The notes beneath the pieces are model-generated. The model was not told where the DNA came from. It saw nothing but the letters and a program-made list of their open reading frames with translations, and searched no databases. Shown piece by piece: positions 52,516 through 60,513 of a DNA stretch of 64,000 nucleotides; within the stretch, counting starts at the first letter, position 1; the number at the start of each line of letters is the position of its first letter. This stretch comes from an uncultured Lachnospiraceae bacterium. GTDB taxonomy: Bacteria; Bacillota; Clostridia; Lachnospirales; Lachnospiraceae. Both the position numbers and the translations under genes were made by a program. The stretch is from positions 308-64,307 of the forward strand of contig CAJTUC010000010.1 in the NCBI GenBank assembly GCA_910579395.1, written 5' to 3'.

Positions 52516-53256
52516 CTACACTTTATATAATTCCTCACTCTTTATTATCTTTGATAAATCCCTCATATTCTCATCTATATTCTGATATCTATCAATGCGC
52601 GCGTTATTAATAAAATTCCACAGTACCCCTCTAATATCCAGTTCTTCCTTATGATACCAAAATGGGTGAGTCAATATCTGCAATCGGGGAAACACCGCGC
52701 TTTGTATAATCGTATCCACAGACTCCCGCCAGTGCATCCTTGAATCTGATAAATATTTGAACTCCCTAAAGAATTGAGTTCCATACGCATTCACCGCTCC
52801 AGTAATACTGATATCTGCATCTAAAATTTCCTTAGTAGGTCTATGGTATGAAAAATCGATAACTTTCTTCCCCAAAATTTCCGACAAAATATCCAGCTCT
52901 CTCTGAATATCCAACTCTATCCGATTAGCATTTCCTGAATCTGCCGGATAGGCCATCTCATCAAAATGAATCCCTATTGTATGCCCCATATCCTGGACCT
53001 TACTCAATATTTTTCTGCTTTTATGGGAATATAAATTATAAAAATTACTTGTCAGCAGTACAAAATATGTACTTCTGATTCCATTTCTATATTCCAGTTC
53101 TGCCATCTCCAAAGCTTTCTGCAGATCATTGTCCACATCATGCCGCAAAATAACGCATCTGTCATATTCTTCCCAATCATGGTAATTCCCTATTTGATAT
53201 CTATTTTCCTTCAATAAATTTATCAATTCAATGTATCCATCATAAGTAAATGTCAT
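52516..53256 (-). CDS. NodB-like polysaccharide deacetylase
   Basis: A 246-residue protein with VILRHDVDNDLQKA (about 35-48), where His-Asp-x-Asp forms the first NodB motif, then HTIGIHFDEMAYP (second motif region) and DFSYHRP. It would remove an N- or O-acetyl group from a sugar. No signal peptide or membrane helix is seen, so it may act on a precursor in the cytoplasm. AGGAG precedes the ATG, and it is 10 bp after the aminotransferase. Confidence 0.83.
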   Translation of the reverse strand: MTFTYDGYIELINLLKENRYQIGNYHDWEEYDRCVILRHDVDNDLQKALEMAELEYRNGIRSTYFVLLTSNFYNLYSHKSRKILSKVQDMGHTIGIHFDEMAYPADSGNANRIELDIQRELDILSEILGKKVIDFSYHRPTKEILDADISITGAVNAYGTQFFREFKYLSDSRMHWRESVDTIIQSAVFPRLQILTHPFWYHKEELDIRGVLWNFINNARIDRYQNIDENMRDLSKIIKSEELYKV

Positions 53257-53265
53257 ATATTTCTC

Positions 53266-54384
53266 CTAAATCTTCCTAAAAATATCAATAACTTTTTTCA
53301 GATCATCTACACTTAAATACGGATGCATCGGCAGCGACAAACAGCTTCCGCATATTTTTTCCGTAACACTATAATCCAGTTCCTCAAAAACATATCCATT
53401 AAAAGCCCCCTGCATATGCATCGGTTTCCTATAATATACTGCCGTCGGAATTCCCATTTCTTTCAAAATATTTATTGCATGCCCTCGTTCCATATCATTT
53501 CTAAAACAGACTGTATACTGCGCCCAACTTGAATAAAAATCCGCTTTTATAACTGGCACTTTAAGAATTTCTGCCAAAAATTTTGTGTATTCCGCCGCTA
53601 CCCAGTTGCACTTCTCTATCTCATCGTCAAAAAACTTTAGCTTTTCCAGCAATACTGCCGCCTGCAGCGTATCCAGACGTGAATTCATACCAATCCGCAC
53701 ATTGTCATACTTATCCGCACCTTTCCCATGCACTTTATATGAACGGAGCAGGCCCGCCCATTCGTCATTATTCGTGAAAACTGCGCCTCCATCCCCGTAA
53801 CATCCAAGCGGTTTTGCCGGAAAAAAAGATGTTGTGGAGATATCTCCGAAACTACAGGCTTTTTTGCCTCCTATTTTACCGCCAAATCCCTGTGCACCGT
53901 CTTCCAAAATCAAAACACCGTACTTATCTGCAATCTGTCTAATTTGTACATAATCTGCAGGCTGTCCGAATAAATCAACCGCAACAATCACTTTGGGAGT
54001 TAAATCTGTTTTCTCTATAACATACTGAATTACATTTTCCAGGCTTTGGGGACTGATATTATAGGTATTCTTATCTATATCCACAAATACAGGCGTTGCA
54101 CCTACAAGCGGAACGACTTCCCCACTTGAAAAGAACGTGAAATCCGGTACAAAGACTGCATCGCCCTTTCCGATATTCCATGCCATTAAAGCAAGCTGCA
54201 ATGCGTCTGTTCCATTTGCACAGGTAATGCAGTGCTTTACACCAACATATTCTGCAAGTTTTTCTTCCAGCCGTTCCACCTGACTTCCATTTATAAATTC
54301 AACATTATCAAGAACAGACTGTATCGCTGCGTCAATTTGCACTTTATGTAATTGGTACTGCTGTTTCAAATCCCTGAATTCCAT
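53266..54384 (-). CDS. wbpE: DegT-family aminotransferase, WbpE/WlbC-like
   Basis: A 372-residue PLP-dependent aminotransferase. CANGTDALQLALMAW, VLILEDGAQGFGG and TTSFFPAKPLGCYGDGGAVFT (Schiff-base Lys at about 188) match enzymes that aminate UDP-3-keto-GlcNAcA at C3. Together with the WbpB-like dehydrogenase and WbpD-like acetyltransferase nearby it completes the path to UDP-2,3-diacetamido-2,3-dideoxy-glucuronic acid. AGGAAT precedes the ATG. Confidence 0.87.
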   Translation of the reverse strand: MEFRDLKQQYQLHKVQIDAAIQSVLDNVEFINGSQVERLEEKLAEYVGVKHCITCANGTDALQLALMAWNIGKGDAVFVPDFTFFSSGEVVPLVGATPVFVDIDKNTYNISPQSLENVIQYVIEKTDLTPKVIVAVDLFGQPADYVQIRQIADKYGVLILEDGAQGFGGKIGGKKACSFGDISTTSFFPAKPLGCYGDGGAVFTNNDEWAGLLRSYKVHGKGADKYDNVRIGMNSRLDTLQAAVLLEKLKFFDDEIEKCNWVAAEYTKFLAEILKVPVIKADFYSSWAQYTVCFRNDMERGHAINILKEMGIPTAVYYRKPMHMQGAFNGYVFEELDYSVTEKICGSCLSLPMHPYLSVDDLKKVIDIFRKI

Positions 54385-54429
54385 ATCATTATTCCTGATC
54401 CTTTACATATATTCTTGCTGGATTTCCAA

Positions 54430-55209
54430 CTACTGTTTTTTTGTCTCTACATCTCGAACTACATTAGACCCCATCCCAATTACGCTATTGCTGCCAACAG
54501 AAATTCTATTTCGAATAGATGAATTCATACCTACATAAGCATTATCACCAATATCTGCAAATCCTCCCACTATTGTTCCGGCTATTAATTCTACATTTTT
54601 GTGAATGTGTGCTTCATGACCGATATGTATCAATACATCCAATTTTGCATAATCTTCGATAATCGTATCACCACAGCAGCCTGCTGAAATATTGTCATAC
54701 GCACCTATTTCCACATGATTTCCTATAATTACTCTTCCAAGTGTAGAAATTCTGTATTTATTACCATTCTCATCCTCACATATTGTAAAAGCGGGGGAAC
54801 CAATGACTGCTTTTTCATTGCAGAAAAAATTATCTCCTATTACTGCATTTTTAATTATACTTCCAGCCAGTATCACCGCATTCGAACCTATGGTAACATC
54901 ATGCCCTATCAAGCATCCCGGTTCTACATATGAATTAAATCCTATCTGTACATTTTCACCCAAATAATATCCTGCATCGACCAGCACATACTTTCGTTTA
55001 CTATCCATATTGCGCTTTTCTTCCGCAAATACATTGACAAATCTGGCATACTCCAATTGCGGATTCCTGCAAAAAATGAAACAATTCTGCTTTTTTAGCT
55101 TGTCTGCAACCTCAATCCCTTCCTCTGTAAAAACAAGGCATTTTTGTAAACCATCTAAATTTTTTATCAAATGAGCAACCTTTTTTGATACATACATTGC
55201 TGTATTCAT
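54430..55209 (-). CDS. Left-handed beta-helix acyltransferase (LpxD-like)
   Basis: A 259-residue protein. Residues about 75-250 are hexapeptide repeats (YYLGENVQIGFNSYVEPGC, LIGHDVTIGSNAVI, VGGFADIGDNAYVGMNSSI) with IHIGHEAHIHKNV carrying the likely catalytic His. The first 70 residues form a small separate domain like the N-terminus of LpxD. It would acylate, most likely acetylate, an amino sugar. The ribosome site is weak. It lies between the WbpE- and WbpD-like genes. Confidence 0.83.
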   Translation of the reverse strand: MNTAMYVSKKVAHLIKNLDGLQKCLVFTEEGIEVADKLKKQNCFIFCRNPQLEYARFVNVFAEEKRNMDSKRKYVLVDAGYYLGENVQIGFNSYVEPGCLIGHDVTIGSNAVILAGSIIKNAVIGDNFFCNEKAVIGSPAFTICEDENGNKYRISTLGRVIIGNHVEIGAYDNISAGCCGDTIIEDYAKLDVLIHIGHEAHIHKNVELIAGTIVGGFADIGDNAYVGMNSSIRNRISVGSNSVIGMGSNVVRDVETKKQ

Positions 55210-55310
55210 TTTAGGATTACCATATAAGAGACACCATTAACTGTAAAATCATACCTTTCAGAAATATATTTGACATTATACTCAATCATGCTACACACCC
55301 GATGCACGCA

Positions 55311-55892
55311 TCAGGTATTGCCATCAAATACCCCCCTGTATTTCAAGACATTATTTTCCAACTTATATTCGCTTTTACAATTATTGCAGACAAGATCAGC
55401 CTTCAGTACCTGCCCACATTCACATACCCAACCAATCTGCCTTGCGGGTATTCCTGCCATCAAAGCATATGGTAATACGTCATGCGTCACTACTGCGCCC
55501 GCTGCTATTGTTGCAAACTCACCAATTGTATGTCCACATAATATTGTACAATTTGCTCCCAGTGTTGCATCGTGTTTAACAAGAGTCCGTTTATACTCTT
55601 CTTTTTCTTTAGGGTATCTTGCCCTCGGCGCTATGTCGTTTGTAAACACCATTGATGGCCCGCAAAACACATAATCTTCTAATTCTACCCCCCTATACAC
55701 TGACACATTATTTTGGATTTTTACGCCATTACCTATCTTCACATTGTCGGCAATATTTACATTCTGCCCTAAAGAACAGTTTTCACCAACGATCGCTCCT
55801 GTTTGAACATGGCAAAAGTGCCATATTTTTGTATTGTCGCCAATATGTACATTATCCTCTACATAGCTGCTCTCATGTATATAAAAAGACAT
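55311..55892 (-). CDS. wbpD: WbpD/WlbB-like UDP-amino-sugar N-acetyltransferase
   Basis: A 193-residue hexapeptide-repeat acetyltransferase. IHESSYVEDNVHIGDNTKIW, FCHVQTGAIVGENCSLGQN and YVFCGPSMVFTNDIAPRA match enzymes that acetylate the C3 amine of UDP-GlcNAc3NA. ATG 55892 has AAGGAAGG 7 nt before it and lies 1 bp after the stop of the WbpB-like gene. The C-terminus has a CxCG...CxxC pattern (CECGQVLKADLVCNNC), a small zinc-ribbon-like tail. Confidence 0.88.
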   Translation of the reverse strand: MSFYIHESSYVEDNVHIGDNTKIWHFCHVQTGAIVGENCSLGQNVNIADNVKIGNGVKIQNNVSVYRGVELEDYVFCGPSMVFTNDIAPRARYPKEKEEYKRTLVKHDATLGANCTILCGHTIGEFATIAAGAVVTHDVLPYALMAGIPARQIGWVCECGQVLKADLVCNNCKSEYKLENNVLKYRGVFDGNT

Positions 55893-55893
55893 C

Positions 55894-56964
55894 TTAAAAC
55901 CTTCCTTCATAATCAATTGTTGCACACTCTTTTAATGGTAATTTCACACTACATCCTTCTGCCGCAGACTTATATATTGCCAACACAAGCTCCAATGCCC
56001 GCTTTCCTTCCATAGCATTCACATATGGCTGCCTGTCTTGCTTCACAGCGTTGATAACATCGGCATACAAAGGTGTATGTCCATATCCATATACATTAGG
56101 TGGATTTTCATGAAATCGAGCCTTTACTTCTTCCGGATCATCAAGCAAATCTGAAAATCTCCATTCTTCTATCACATTGACAGATTGTCCTCCCGCCTTG
56201 ACAGTTCCTTTTTCCCCAAATATGTATAAGGTTTCCTCCAAATTCTTAGGATATATATCTGTAGTTCCCTCAACAATTCCATAACTTCCATTTTTAAATT
56301 TAATCAATGCAATTCCCATATCTTCCGCTTCAATATATTCATGATTGAGCCTGTCCGTCATACCAATAACTTCATCAATCTCTCCTCCCATCATCCAACG
56401 TAAAAGATCAATGTTATGGATACACTGGTTCATCAATGCCCCGCCATCTTGTTTCCATGTACCACGCCAAGCTGCTCTATCATAATATTCATGATCCCGA
56501 CACCATCTAATATGTGCCGTCCCATAAAACAATTTCCCAAATCGGTTCATATCAACTGCTTCCCGGATAATCTGAACTGATTTATTGAATCTATTCTGGT
56601 GACATGCACAAACCTTTACATGATGTTTTATGGATGCTGCAATAATTGCATCGGCATCCGCTATGGACAAAGCAAGCGGTTTCTCTACAATACAGTGACA
56701 GCCGTGTTCTATGCAAAATAGCGCTACCTCTGCATGTTTACCGCTCTCTGTGCAGATTGCTACAAGTTCCGGTTTTTCTTTTTCTACCATTTCCTTATAA
56801 TCTGAATATTGGTTTACACTACTTCCCAATTTAAATTTCAATATCTTATCGATCATACACGATGTTTCAATATCACAAATTGCCACAATTTCAAGTGCAT
56901 TATTCTGTGCCGCCGCAATATGATTTGGTGAAATACGTCCGCATCCTATTAAAGCATATTTCAT
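55894..56964 (-). CDS. wbpB: WbpB/WlbA-like UDP-GlcNAcA 3-dehydrogenase (Gfo/Idh/MocA family)
   Basis: A 356-residue NAD-dependent oxidoreductase. The Rossmann start is ALIGCGRISPNHIAAA, followed by HCIVEKPLALS with the catalytic lysine (about 92-102) and GGALMNQCIHNIDLLRWMMG with the family's active-site Gln/His. It matches enzymes that oxidise C3 of UDP-GlcNAcA. WbpD- and WbpE-like genes follow. The UDP-GlcNAc 6-dehydrogenase (WbpA) that would supply the substrate is not in the window. Confidence 0.88.
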   Translation of the reverse strand: MKYALIGCGRISPNHIAAAQNNALEIVAICDIETSCMIDKILKFKLGSSVNQYSDYKEMVEKEKPELVAICTESGKHAEVALFCIEHGCHCIVEKPLALSIADADAIIAASIKHHVKVCACHQNRFNKSVQIIREAVDMNRFGKLFYGTAHIRWCRDHEYYDRAAWRGTWKQDGGALMNQCIHNIDLLRWMMGGEIDEVIGMTDRLNHEYIEAEDMGIALIKFKNGSYGIVEGTTDIYPKNLEETLYIFGEKGTVKAGGQSVNVIEEWRFSDLLDDPEEVKARFHENPPNVYGYGHTPLYADVINAVKQDRQPYVNAMEGKRALELVLAIYKSAAEGCSVKLPLKECATIDYEGRF

Positions 56965-57013
56965 ATACGTCTCATCCCCTTATTTAAATATATTATGATT
57001 CCTTTATCTGATG

Positions 57014-58216
57014 TCACGCATTTATTTTTTTGTAAATATCTGTTCCCACTTGTTCATCTTCCGCATTACATGCATCCGGATTTTTCATATAAAGCATTTT
57101 ACCAAAAATTTCCTTATCCCATACATCACTCTCGTAAAACACATTATTAACCAATCCCACATATTTCCTGATTGCACTATCGTCAATGCGGTAATCACAC
57201 CACTTATAGATTAACTGTTCCGTATCAATTTCCACAATTTGATTATTTTTTGTCGAAAAGAGGCCAAGATATCTATTCTCTCTTACATATTCAAATATAT
57301 ACTTCGCCTTAAAAACAGCTCTTCCCAAAAGGCTCTCTCTATTTTCACTTTCTTCAGCTATTTCAAATGCGTAAAGTTTATGGTTTCCTTTATCTGCATA
57401 TACAATCTTATTTGTTTGAAATGGTATAAACCAAATATATTCTCCCACCGCAACCGAATTCATAAACGCTGGAATTGAATAACAATCTGCTATATAATCC
57501 ACTTCATCATCCGTATTTTCTTCAAAACTGTATATCCCAAATTTCTCTGGAAAATCAGAACATATCTCTATCTTATTCTCCACTTCGTTCCATACATATA
57601 TTTCTTTATGATACCCGCCAATCCAAAAATCCTTCCCGTCAAAGCAAATCGTATTGTATTTTCTTCCTATATTCGGAAGCTTATATTCTTTCACCCCTCT
57701 TGTGATTAAATCAAATCGGTAAATTTTTTCTGATGTTTCTGCTAAACAATATATAAAAGTTCCAGCCTTAGTACTCCTCGCTATTCCACCCTCTTTGCAA
57801 AGAATATAGTAATTTTCAATCTTTTTCTCTTTCGTATTTATTTCAATGATTTGCTTTAATCCAATTGAAACCGCATATATCTTATCATCATATTTCCACA
57901 AATCATGAATGCTCAAAGGTTCTTTATGTGGGTTAGCAATCGCAATTTCTGAAAATCTATCTTCTTCCATGCTATATACCCATATACTCCCCCCATCAAC
58001 AGGCAGGCAATAAATATCATTCTGATATTTCATACAACGAGATGTCAGTCTGAATTTCGGCCATGCTTCATCAGGTATATCAATCATAAATTCACATATA
58101 TCCCCGTCCATATTGTAGCAACAGAGTATATTTCGCGTTCCTATAACAAACCATGCCTTATTCGATTCAATCCACCAATTGTCACTCCATGGAAATATAT
58201 TAAAATTATTTTCCAT
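57014..58216 (-). CDS. Predicted beta-propeller protein of unknown function
   Basis: A 400-residue protein made of repeated short beta strands with aromatic ends (NWWIESNKAWFVIGTRNILC, DIYCLPVDGGSIWVYSMEED, TFIYCLAETSEKIYRFDLI, DFWIGGYHKEIYVWNEVEN, YIWFIPFQTNKIVYADKGN), about 50 residues apart, as in a beta-propeller. There is no signal peptide. I do not recognise a family. It lies directly after the CitC-like fusion gene in transcription order and before the WbpB gene. GGGAG precedes the ATG. It could scaffold or bind glycan or protein partners. Confidence 0.65.
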   Translation of the reverse strand: MENNFNIFPWSDNWWIESNKAWFVIGTRNILCCYNMDGDICEFMIDIPDEAWPKFRLTSRCMKYQNDIYCLPVDGGSIWVYSMEEDRFSEIAIANPHKEPLSIHDLWKYDDKIYAVSIGLKQIIEINTKEKKIENYYILCKEGGIARSTKAGTFIYCLAETSEKIYRFDLITRGVKEYKLPNIGRKYNTICFDGKDFWIGGYHKEIYVWNEVENKIEICSDFPEKFGIYSFEENTDDEVDYIADCYSIPAFMNSVAVGEYIWFIPFQTNKIVYADKGNHKLYAFEIAEESENRESLLGRAVFKAKYIFEYVRENRYLGLFSTKNNQIVEIDTEQLIYKWCDYRIDDSAIRKYVGLVNNVFYESDVWDKEIFGKMLYMKNPDACNAEDEQVGTDIYKKINA

Positions 58217-58249
58217 TTACTATATTCTCCCTTGTACTTCTCTATTACA

Positions 58250-60400
58250 TCATTCCATTAAAAAAGAAATTGTTGATTCCGGCAATAATGCAGCAGCCAT
58301 ATTGTTATTTCCAGATTTCAAATATTCCCGTATTTTAGATGCGCTTACTACTAAATCTTGTATTTCTACTCTTGGAATCTCCACAAATGTAATTCCTTTT
58401 TGGGGCAAAATCTTTTTCATTGCATCATTATATATCGAGGTTACACGGTCAAAAGGCTCCTCCCCGGCAAAACGATGCGTAATATGAAGCGGCTGCGCTA
58501 TATAGTCTGCAAAAACCCGAATATCATATTCCGCATTCAACATAATTAACTCTGTTTCTACCTTTGTAAAATATTCCTGAAAAGTGTTTTGAGAAAGGAT
58601 AAATTCTCCGCTTGGCACAACCATCACATAATCTAAGTCTTTAGTTCCAGCAGCCACCATCTGATATCGCTCTTCAAAAGAAAATAAGGACATATCTTCT
58701 TCGACCACAAAGATAATTAAAAAATCTACTTGCGCTTTAGCCTGCTCTATTAAATAACGGTGTCCCTTGCTGAACGGATTACAATTCATAACTATTGCAC
58801 CAATACTGCTATATTTATTTTCAAAATTACTAAAATATTTTCTCAGATACTTATGATTCACATACTCCTTCATTACTTTGTCAAAATCCATATGAATATT
58901 ACTATTTCCTATTCCTGTTTTTAGTAAAGAAGGTTCTATCAATGATAAAATATGATTTGCTATAATTTGATTCGTCTTGTGATTACAATGTAAATACCAA
59001 TTCGTAACCCAATCTATCGATACATGACCGCTATCATATATATCCCATAAAGAGCAGTTTTGTATTCCGGCAACTTCTCCTGCCTGTGACAAATAAATAA
59101 CAATATCTTCTCTATGATAGTTATCAATTTCCATAAGCCTGTCTTCCAGCTCTGCGTCTAAACGCAATGGTGAAGCATAATTTTCTACCCGGTATGGATA
59201 TCCTATTTCCAAAAGATATTTCTGCAAATAACTTTCAATAGTGTATTGATCCTCAACATAAGCCCCGAATACTATACATGGCCCTAAAAAATATATTGTA
59301 CCGATATACTCATCAGGCTGATAGCAGGTATTTCTTCTTCCACTTTTCATCTTGCAATACTTTCCATCTAAATTTTCATACCGCCCTTTCAGCCATCCCT
59401 CCAATATTTCTTTTTGGGCTGCTCCACTTTTATAATCCTCCAATAAATACAGCTCGTCCCAAAATTTTTCAGCCGTCTCACCAGTAATCCACGGAACTTC
59501 TTTAATACATGGAGACTTCTGCAGTCTTTCCGCCAGCGCTTCCCTAAACTGTTGCGTATACTCTGTTATCTCACCGTCATTTGCATAAATAGCTAAACAA
59601 TGCACACCTTTTTCCTTTAGCTTAGCAAATAGTACAGAAGCCTTTTCATCTATACTTTGATCAGGAAATATAGAAAAATTTCCCAATTTTGCTATAACTT
59701 TTAAGTCTCGCGCCTTTATCATTTGAATTAACAAACTTTTAAATGTAACCCACTTTTCTTTTCTCTGCGGATTCTTAGGCTTTTCATCTTTTCCCAAATC
59801 CACCTGCAACAAGCACTGCACTCCCCTTCGCTCTTCTTCGTTTAGAAAAACAAGGATATCTTCATTTGCATAATCCATATCACAGTTATTTTTTTTCAAT
59901 ACTACATAATTAATCTTAAATTGCCCCAAACACTGTATAAAATATAAATAACTACTGTTCCCATTATCATTTGGTTCTACTATGTAAACTGTTTTATAGG
60001 GCCCCAATGTTTTCTCAATCAGCTCTTTCTGCGCGAACCACTTATAGTTTCTTTCAACAAAAAGCATGTCATCCCATCGGGAATAATCACCTAATAATTC
60101 ACCTTTTTCACTAATAATTGGTATTTTATTAATATTTTTCTTTTCCTTCAAAATCTCACGCGCTTTGATTGTATTAAAACTTTCTAAAGAACAAAAAATC
60201 GTATTTATTTTTACCATTCCAGATTTGTGACGCAACACATCGCCCAAACAAACAATACCATATATTTTATTATTTTTAGTAATATACACAATTTCTGATG
60301 TTTTCTTAATATACAATGGTTTCAAACATTCCATAGAAAGTGTTGCTGCATCATTATCGATCTCATATATTATCATCTGTGGAAGGTCTCTTTTTTCCAT
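58250..60400 (-). CDS. Multidomain protein: CBS-like region, SGNH-hydrolase-like region, citrate-lyase-ligase-like nucleotidyltransferase
   Basis: A 716-residue protein. Residues about 10-115 resemble a CBS pair (YITKNNKIYGIVCLGDVLRH, NKIPIISEKGELLG). A region of unknown type follows. Residues about 365-500 look like an SGNH hydrolase (TIYFLGPCIVFGAYVEDQYT, with a closing HCNHKTNQIIANHI). From about 531 to the end it closely follows CitC, the citrate lyase acetyl-ligase: IGAIVMNCNPFSKGHRYLIE with the HxGH-like SKGH, FVVEEDMSLFSFEERYQM, AQPLHITHRFAGEEP and SASKIREYL. No citrate lyase genes are near, so the adenylyltransferase-like domain must have another substrate. The function is unknown. 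GGGGGGAG precedes the ATG. Confidence 0.75.
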   Translation of the reverse strand: MEKRDLPQMIIYEIDNDAATLSMECLKPLYIKKTSEIVYITKNNKIYGIVCLGDVLRHKSGMVKINTIFCSLESFNTIKAREILKEKKNINKIPIISEKGELLGDYSRWDDMLFVERNYKWFAQKELIEKTLGPYKTVYIVEPNDNGNSSYLYFIQCLGQFKINYVVLKKNNCDMDYANEDILVFLNEEERRGVQCLLQVDLGKDEKPKNPQRKEKWVTFKSLLIQMIKARDLKVIAKLGNFSIFPDQSIDEKASVLFAKLKEKGVHCLAIYANDGEITEYTQQFREALAERLQKSPCIKEVPWITGETAEKFWDELYLLEDYKSGAAQKEILEGWLKGRYENLDGKYCKMKSGRRNTCYQPDEYIGTIYFLGPCIVFGAYVEDQYTIESYLQKYLLEIGYPYRVENYASPLRLDAELEDRLMEIDNYHREDIVIYLSQAGEVAGIQNCSLWDIYDSGHVSIDWVTNWYLHCNHKTNQIIANHILSLIEPSLLKTGIGNSNIHMDFDKVMKEYVNHKYLRKYFSNFENKYSSIGAIVMNCNPFSKGHRYLIEQAKAQVDFLIIFVVEEDMSLFSFEERYQMVAAGTKDLDYVMVVPSGEFILSQNTFQEYFTKVETELIMLNAEYDIRVFADYIAQPLHITHRFAGEEPFDRVTSIYNDAMKKILPQKGITFVEIPRVEIQDLVVSASKIREYLKSGNNNMAAALLPESTISFLME

Positions 60401-60513
60401 TTGCTCCCCCCTATACTTCTTTGTCTTTATCCATCAAATCAAAATATGTAAAAACCACGCAACAATCTCAATGAATTCAAACAATCTATCTCCGCCAGAT
60501 ATGCAATAAGACA

